A DNA stretch of 9,123 nt from an uncultured Prevotellaceae bacterium (GTDB lineage: Bacteria > Bacteroidota > Bacteroidia > Bacteroidales > Bacteroidaceae). Made by a program: the position numbers and the translations under genes. Under the pieces are notes generated by a model. It was not told where the DNA came from. It did no database searches and was given only the letters and a program-made list of their open reading frames with translations. The DNA lies in NCBI GenBank assembly GCA_946624335.1, contig CAMOSA010000096.1, positions 1 through 9,123 of the forward strand, in the 5' to 3' direction. Shown piece after piece: positions 5,900 to 9,123 of the stretch (position 1 is the stretch's first letter; the number at the start of each line of letters is the position of its first letter).

Positions 5900-8800
5900 A
5901 TGCAAAGAAACTGTTTCCAGAGAATGCTCTGTTCGCTGCTCATCCTCATCGCTGGCAGCATATCAGCCTGGGCCGACGAACCCATCCATGTCGAGACCGC
6001 CGGCACGCTGTCCTCACAGCTCACAGGCAGCGAGACCACGCTGACGCTTTCCGGCTCCCTCAACGGCAGCGACATCAAGTGCCTGCGTGAGCTCGCCACC
6101 TCGGGACGACTCACGACGCTCGACCTCTCCGCCGTACACATCGTGGGCGGGGGCGACGCTTACTACGAGAGCTTCACCACCGAAGACAACGTGATCGGCA
6201 ACAGTATGTTCCGCGACTGCAGCAAGTTGCGCAACATCGAATTGCCATCGACGGTGACAGCTATCGAGACGAATGCCTTTTCGAAGTCGGCGCTGCGCAA
6301 GATTGACATTCCGAACACCGTCACCCGCATCGGCGGCGACGCTTTTGCCTACTGCAGCGCCTTGGCCACAGTAGTCATCGGGAGCCGCGTGGCACGCCTC
6401 GACCAGGGCGTGTTCTACAGCTCCAACGTACGCACGGTCTATGTCAAGCCCGTGACGCCTGTAGCGACGCCGTCCTACCTCTTCTCCTCCAATCCCAAGA
6501 TCATCGTCTACTCCACCGTCCTCGAAGACTACCGGCAGAGCTCATGGGCTGAGTATGGCACGATCGTCGGGGGCCTCGAGAACTACTATCCGATGGCCGA
6601 GGATGAGGGGGCAAAGGTCAATGCGCTGTTGCCTACGTTCTTCGATGACTACGCCTGCACGGCGCTGAAGGCTGACTATGCAGCCATGAGCGACGAGGCG
6701 CTCTCTGCAGCCTTCGCGGAGGCTGAGATGCCGGACTTCATGACCGCAATAGCCCTCAAGCTGAAGAACAAGACGTGGGGCACCTACGAGCAGCAGTTCC
6801 GCATCCATCAGTACACAGCCTACAGCGACGCCAACTATTGGAACGACCGCCTCATGAGCTCCGGTGGCTCATACATGGGCAACCCCACCGGCATCTACGC
6901 CGACAGCTTCGACCCGCTCTACGTCTTCGTCGACAGCGATGTCCCCGAAGACGCCACGCTGTATCTGGCCCCGTGCGAGGGCAACACATTGGTCACCAAT
7001 GCCAAGACGGGTCATCGGTTAAAGCGAGGCTTGAACATCATCGACGGTCAGAAGAATGCCCTCTACTATGTCCTCTACACCGCCGATACGCGTGAGCAGA
7101 CCAAGACACTCGACCAGTGGCCACCCATCACCATCCACATCGAAGGGGGCATCGTCAACGGCTACTACGACGCCTCACACCACAACGACCGCGAGTATGC
7201 CACGCTCTTGCGGGCAGCCACTCATGAGCTCTTCACCGTGAAAGGCAGCCAGGCGCTGTTCAACTTCCGCACGTCGTCCTATAAGTCTCTTTTCCCGACA
7301 TCCATCGACCGCAACATCTGCTGGTACGACAGCCTCACGGTATGGCAGAAAGAGCTCATGGGTATGTGCCATTCCGTCGCCTCAGGACAACGTGCAGCAG
7401 CCCCCCACTGCCTCACCGGCGGCGAGGACTTCTTCCCGGGCTACTACAACAACCCCAACTTCGCCATCGAGGGCACTTCAGCTGATGCCGGCTATGCCAA
7501 CTCCAGCCCCTACCGCACCTGCTACAACTCCGTGGAATGTATCCGCAACTCCTTCGATGTCACACGCGCCGAACATGACGACTGGTGTGCCAGCCATGAG
7601 AGCGGTCACAACAACCAGCGCGCCATCAACCTAGAAGGTGGCACCGAGGTGTCCAACAACCTCTTCTCCAACGTCGTACGCTACCTGACGGGCCGTGTCA
7701 CATCGAGCGGTGCCCCACTCTCTCAGGTCATGGATGAGTACAGTCGGCACATCCCATTCTTCGTGCGCCCTATCGACAGCCAGATGCGTATGTACTATCA
7801 GCTGTACCTCTATTACCACCAGGCCCGGCACAACACCTCCTTCTACCCTAACCTCTTCGCCGAGCTGCGCCGCGACCCTCTCGAGCTATATCAAAGCGGT
7901 GACAAGAGTGCCCTCAAATTTGTGCGCAAAGTCTGTGAGGTGGCAGGCGAGGACCTTACCGACTTCTTCGCCGCATGGGGCTTCTTCGAGCCTTTCAGCA
8001 ACATGAGCATCGAGGACTATGGCGCACACACCTACACGATACGCCAGGCCGAAATCGACCGCACGTTAGACGCGATCAGCCAGTATCCCAAGAACCGGCA
8101 GATACTCTTCGTGGAAGACCGTGTCGACTACGTGCTGACACGGGACTTTGTCACGACGGGCGGTCAGCATCGCCGCGAATCGGAGAAGGTAGGACAATGT
8201 GGCGACCTGGGGCAGTTCACCAGCTATATGACCGGCGCCGAGCCTTCGGCGTACACGTACCTGCAGTCCGACTCGCTCTATGCCATGAACGGTACTGGAG
8301 GCGTGGGCTTCCTCGTCCTCGGCCCCGACAATGCGCTGCGCTATGCATCCAATACCCTCAATTTCTGCATACCGACGGCTGCCGGCGACGATTTCAGCAT
8401 CTACTCCATCGATGCCGACGGCACGCTGCACCCGACGGCAAAGGCCGGCATCGGCGAACAATACGTCCACCTCGACCGCGCCGGGACGCTCAAGGAAGAG
8501 CTTGAGCCTCAGGTCATCAAAGCCACTATCGACGGCCCCATCAATGGCACGGATATAAAGTACCTGCGTGAGTTGCTCGACACGGGCAACCTGGCGTCGC
8601 TCGACCTCACGACAGCCCGCACCGCAGCCGGCGGTTCGGCTTACTACGAGAGCTACCGCACCTCGGCCAACGCCATCTCGAGCCACGCTTTCCACGGCTG
8701 TGCCCAGCTCATCTCCATCCGTCTGCCGGAGCGTACGACACGCATCGAGGCCAACGCCTTCTCCAACTCCGGCCTTCACGAAGCCTGGATCCCCGACAAC

Positions 8801-9123
8801 GTCACGTCCGTAGGCGTCGATGCCTATGGCTACTGCCCCAGCCTGACGCGTGTCATCATCGGGCCCTCCGTGCGCACATTGTCACAGGGCGTCTTCTACA
8901 GCTCTCCTGTTGCAGATGCTTACGTGCTGGCCAAGACGCCGCCCGCCGTGGCTTCCTACCTCTTCTCGAGCAAACCCGTCATCCATGTCTACGCCTCGTC
9001 GCTCGAAGCCTACAAGGCATCGCCGTGGGCCGAGTTCGGCACCATCGTGGGCGACCTCGACGACATGGAGCAGGTGACGCCGCTCGAAGCGCCTCACGCC
9101 GCTGCCACTGCCACGGCCACCCC
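5900..9123 (+). CDS. Secreted M60-like zinc metallopeptidase flanked by two BspA-type LRR modules (3' end missing)
   Basis: This single open frame has at least 1074 codons and no stop before the right edge. Residues 1-25 form a type I signal peptide: basic start with Arg3 and Arg8, hydrophobic LLILIAGSISA, and AWA before Asp26. Residues 34-228 are an LRR module ending in a FGTIVG-type cap. The M60-like peptidase spans roughly residues 310-720: GNPTGIY (327-333), IHIEGG (412-417), the zinc site HESGH (566-570) with catalytic Glu567, NNQ, then EVSNN (583-587), whose Glu583 is the probable third zinc ligand, and DFFAAWGFF (688-696). This is the gluzincin arrangement of the M60/enhancin group. 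Residues 861-1055 repeat the LRR module. The final stretch is Ala/Thr-rich, and any anchor or type IX secretion signal lies outside the window. M60-like proteins of mucosal bacteria commonly act on O-glycosylated mucins; that substrate is inferred here. Confidence 0.9.
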   Translation, partial: MQRNCFQRMLCSLLILIAGSISAWADEPIHVETAGTLSSQLTGSETTLTLSGSLNGSDIKCLRELATSGRLTTLDLSAVHIVGGGDAYYESFTTEDNVIGNSMFRDCSKLRNIELPSTVTAIETNAFSKSALRKIDIPNTVTRIGGDAFAYCSALATVVIGSRVARLDQGVFYSSNVRTVYVKPVTPVATPSYLFSSNPKIIVYSTVLEDYRQSSWAEYGTIVGGLENYYPMAEDEGAKVNALLPTFFDDYACTALKADYAAMSDEALSAAFAEAEMPDFMTAIALKLKNKTWGTYEQQFRIHQYTAYSDANYWNDRLMSSGGSYMGNPTGIYADSFDPLYVFVDSDVPEDATLYLAPCEGNTLVTNAKTGHRLKRGLNIIDGQKNALYYVLYTADTREQTKTLDQWPPITIHIEGGIVNGYYDASHHNDREYATLLRAATHELFTVKGSQALFNFRTSSYKSLFPTSIDRNICWYDSLTVWQKELMGMCHSVASGQRAAAPHCLTGGEDFFPGYYNNPNFAIEGTSADAGYANSSPYRTCYNSVECIRNSFDVTRAEHDDWCASHESGHNNQRAINLEGGTEVSNNLFSNVVRYLTGRVTSSGAPLSQVMDEYSRHIPFFVRPIDSQMRMYYQLYLYYHQARHNTSFYPNLFAELRRDPLELYQSGDKSALKFVRKVCEVAGEDLTDFFAAWGFFEPFSNMSIEDYGAHTYTIRQAEIDRTLDAISQYPKNRQILFVEDRVDYVLTRDFVTTGGQHRRESEKVGQCGDLGQFTSYMTGAEPSAYTYLQSDSLYAMNGTGGVGFLVLGPDNALRYASNTLNFCIPTAAGDDFSIYSIDADGTLHPTAKAGIGEQYVHLDRAGTLKEELEPQVIKATIDGPINGTDIKYLRELLDTGNLASLDLTTARTAAGGSAYYESYRTSANAISSHAFHGCAQLISIRLPERTTRIEANAFSNSGLHEAWIPDNVTSVGVDAYGYCPSLTRVIIGPSVRTLSQGVFYSSPVADAYVLAKTPPAVASYLFSSKPVIHVYASSLEAYKASPWAEFGTIVGDLDDMEQVTPLEAPHAAATATAT
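5999..6583 (+). repeat. LRR module, copy 1 (residues 34-228 of the M60 protein)
   Basis: This 195-residue module begins at AGTL, continues through LNGSDIK and LRELATSG, has about four BspA-like repeats with LP..VT.I...AF spacing, and closes with YLFSSNP and WAEYGTIVG. Copy 2 matches it without a gap. The opening AGTL/LNG.DIK block is one I recall near the N-terminus of many Bacteroidales LRR surface proteins. Such repeats usually mediate binding to proteins or surfaces. Confidence 0.85.
8480..9064 (+). repeat. LRR module, copy 2 (residues 861-1055 of the M60 protein)
   Basis: This is the same 195-residue module placed after the peptidase. From residue 881 it aligns with residue 54 onward of copy 1 over 175 positions without a gap, with 90 identical residues by hand count. 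Conserved stretches include AYYES, QGVFYSS, SYLFSS and GTIVG. DNA similarity is patchy, with short exact runs such as the bases coding for AYYES, so the duplication is old rather than a recent or assembly-made copy. Confidence 0.85.

Noticed and set aside
5930..5932. Cys11 of the M60 protein as a lipoprotein attachment cysteine
   Set aside because: It comes before the hydrophobic core, not after it, and lacks a lipobox. The AWA site before Asp26 fits an ordinary signal peptidase I cut.
8066..8779. Long open frame on the - strand (237 codons)
   Set aside because: It lies wholly inside the M60 gene, opposite its frame. GC-rich coding DNA commonly leaves such antisense frames open, and its translation shows no family motif.

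Overview
The window looks like a GC-rich member of the Bacteroidales, probably close to Prevotella. The reasons are the gene order trpB-E-G-D-C-F-A, start codons with no Shine-Dalgarno sequence, a TATCTTTG box fitting the Bacteroidetes -7 consensus TAnnTTTG, and a downstream secreted protein built from BspA-like leucine-rich repeats and an M60-like metallopeptidase. This placement is inference from sequence features, not from a database search.

Region 1 (1-5756, + strand) is a tryptophan biosynthesis operon. It holds the 3' end of trpB followed by complete trpE, trpG, trpD, trpC, trpF and trpA. Together they cover every step from chorismate to tryptophan: TrpE/TrpG make anthranilate, TrpD adds phosphoribosyl, TrpF isomerises, TrpC closes the indole ring, and TrpA/TrpB turn indole-glycerol phosphate plus serine into tryptophan. 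The key residues I looked for are present, apart from a Lys-Asn pair in TrpC where Lys-Asp is usual. trpC and trpF overlap by 4 bases. Three gaps are longer (78, 90 and 78 bases), and each is filled with degenerate 7-base repeats. One is a G-free TTTTCAY tract running straight into the trpE start codon. The other two are AACCCTC-type tracts.

Region 2 (5757-5899) separates the operon from the next gene and carries a likely promoter.

Region 3 (5900-9123, running off the right edge) is one uninterrupted reading frame of at least 1074 codons. It encodes a signal peptide, a leucine-rich-repeat module, an M60-like zinc metallopeptidase (HESGH, with a glutamate 13 residues after the second His) and then a second leucine-rich-repeat module. 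The two modules are 195-residue copies that align without a gap, at roughly half identity over the 175 residues I counted by hand. A peptidase held between two duplicated LRR modules is the most interesting object in the window. It is probably an exported enzyme acting on host or dietary glycoproteins, unrelated in function to the trp operon.
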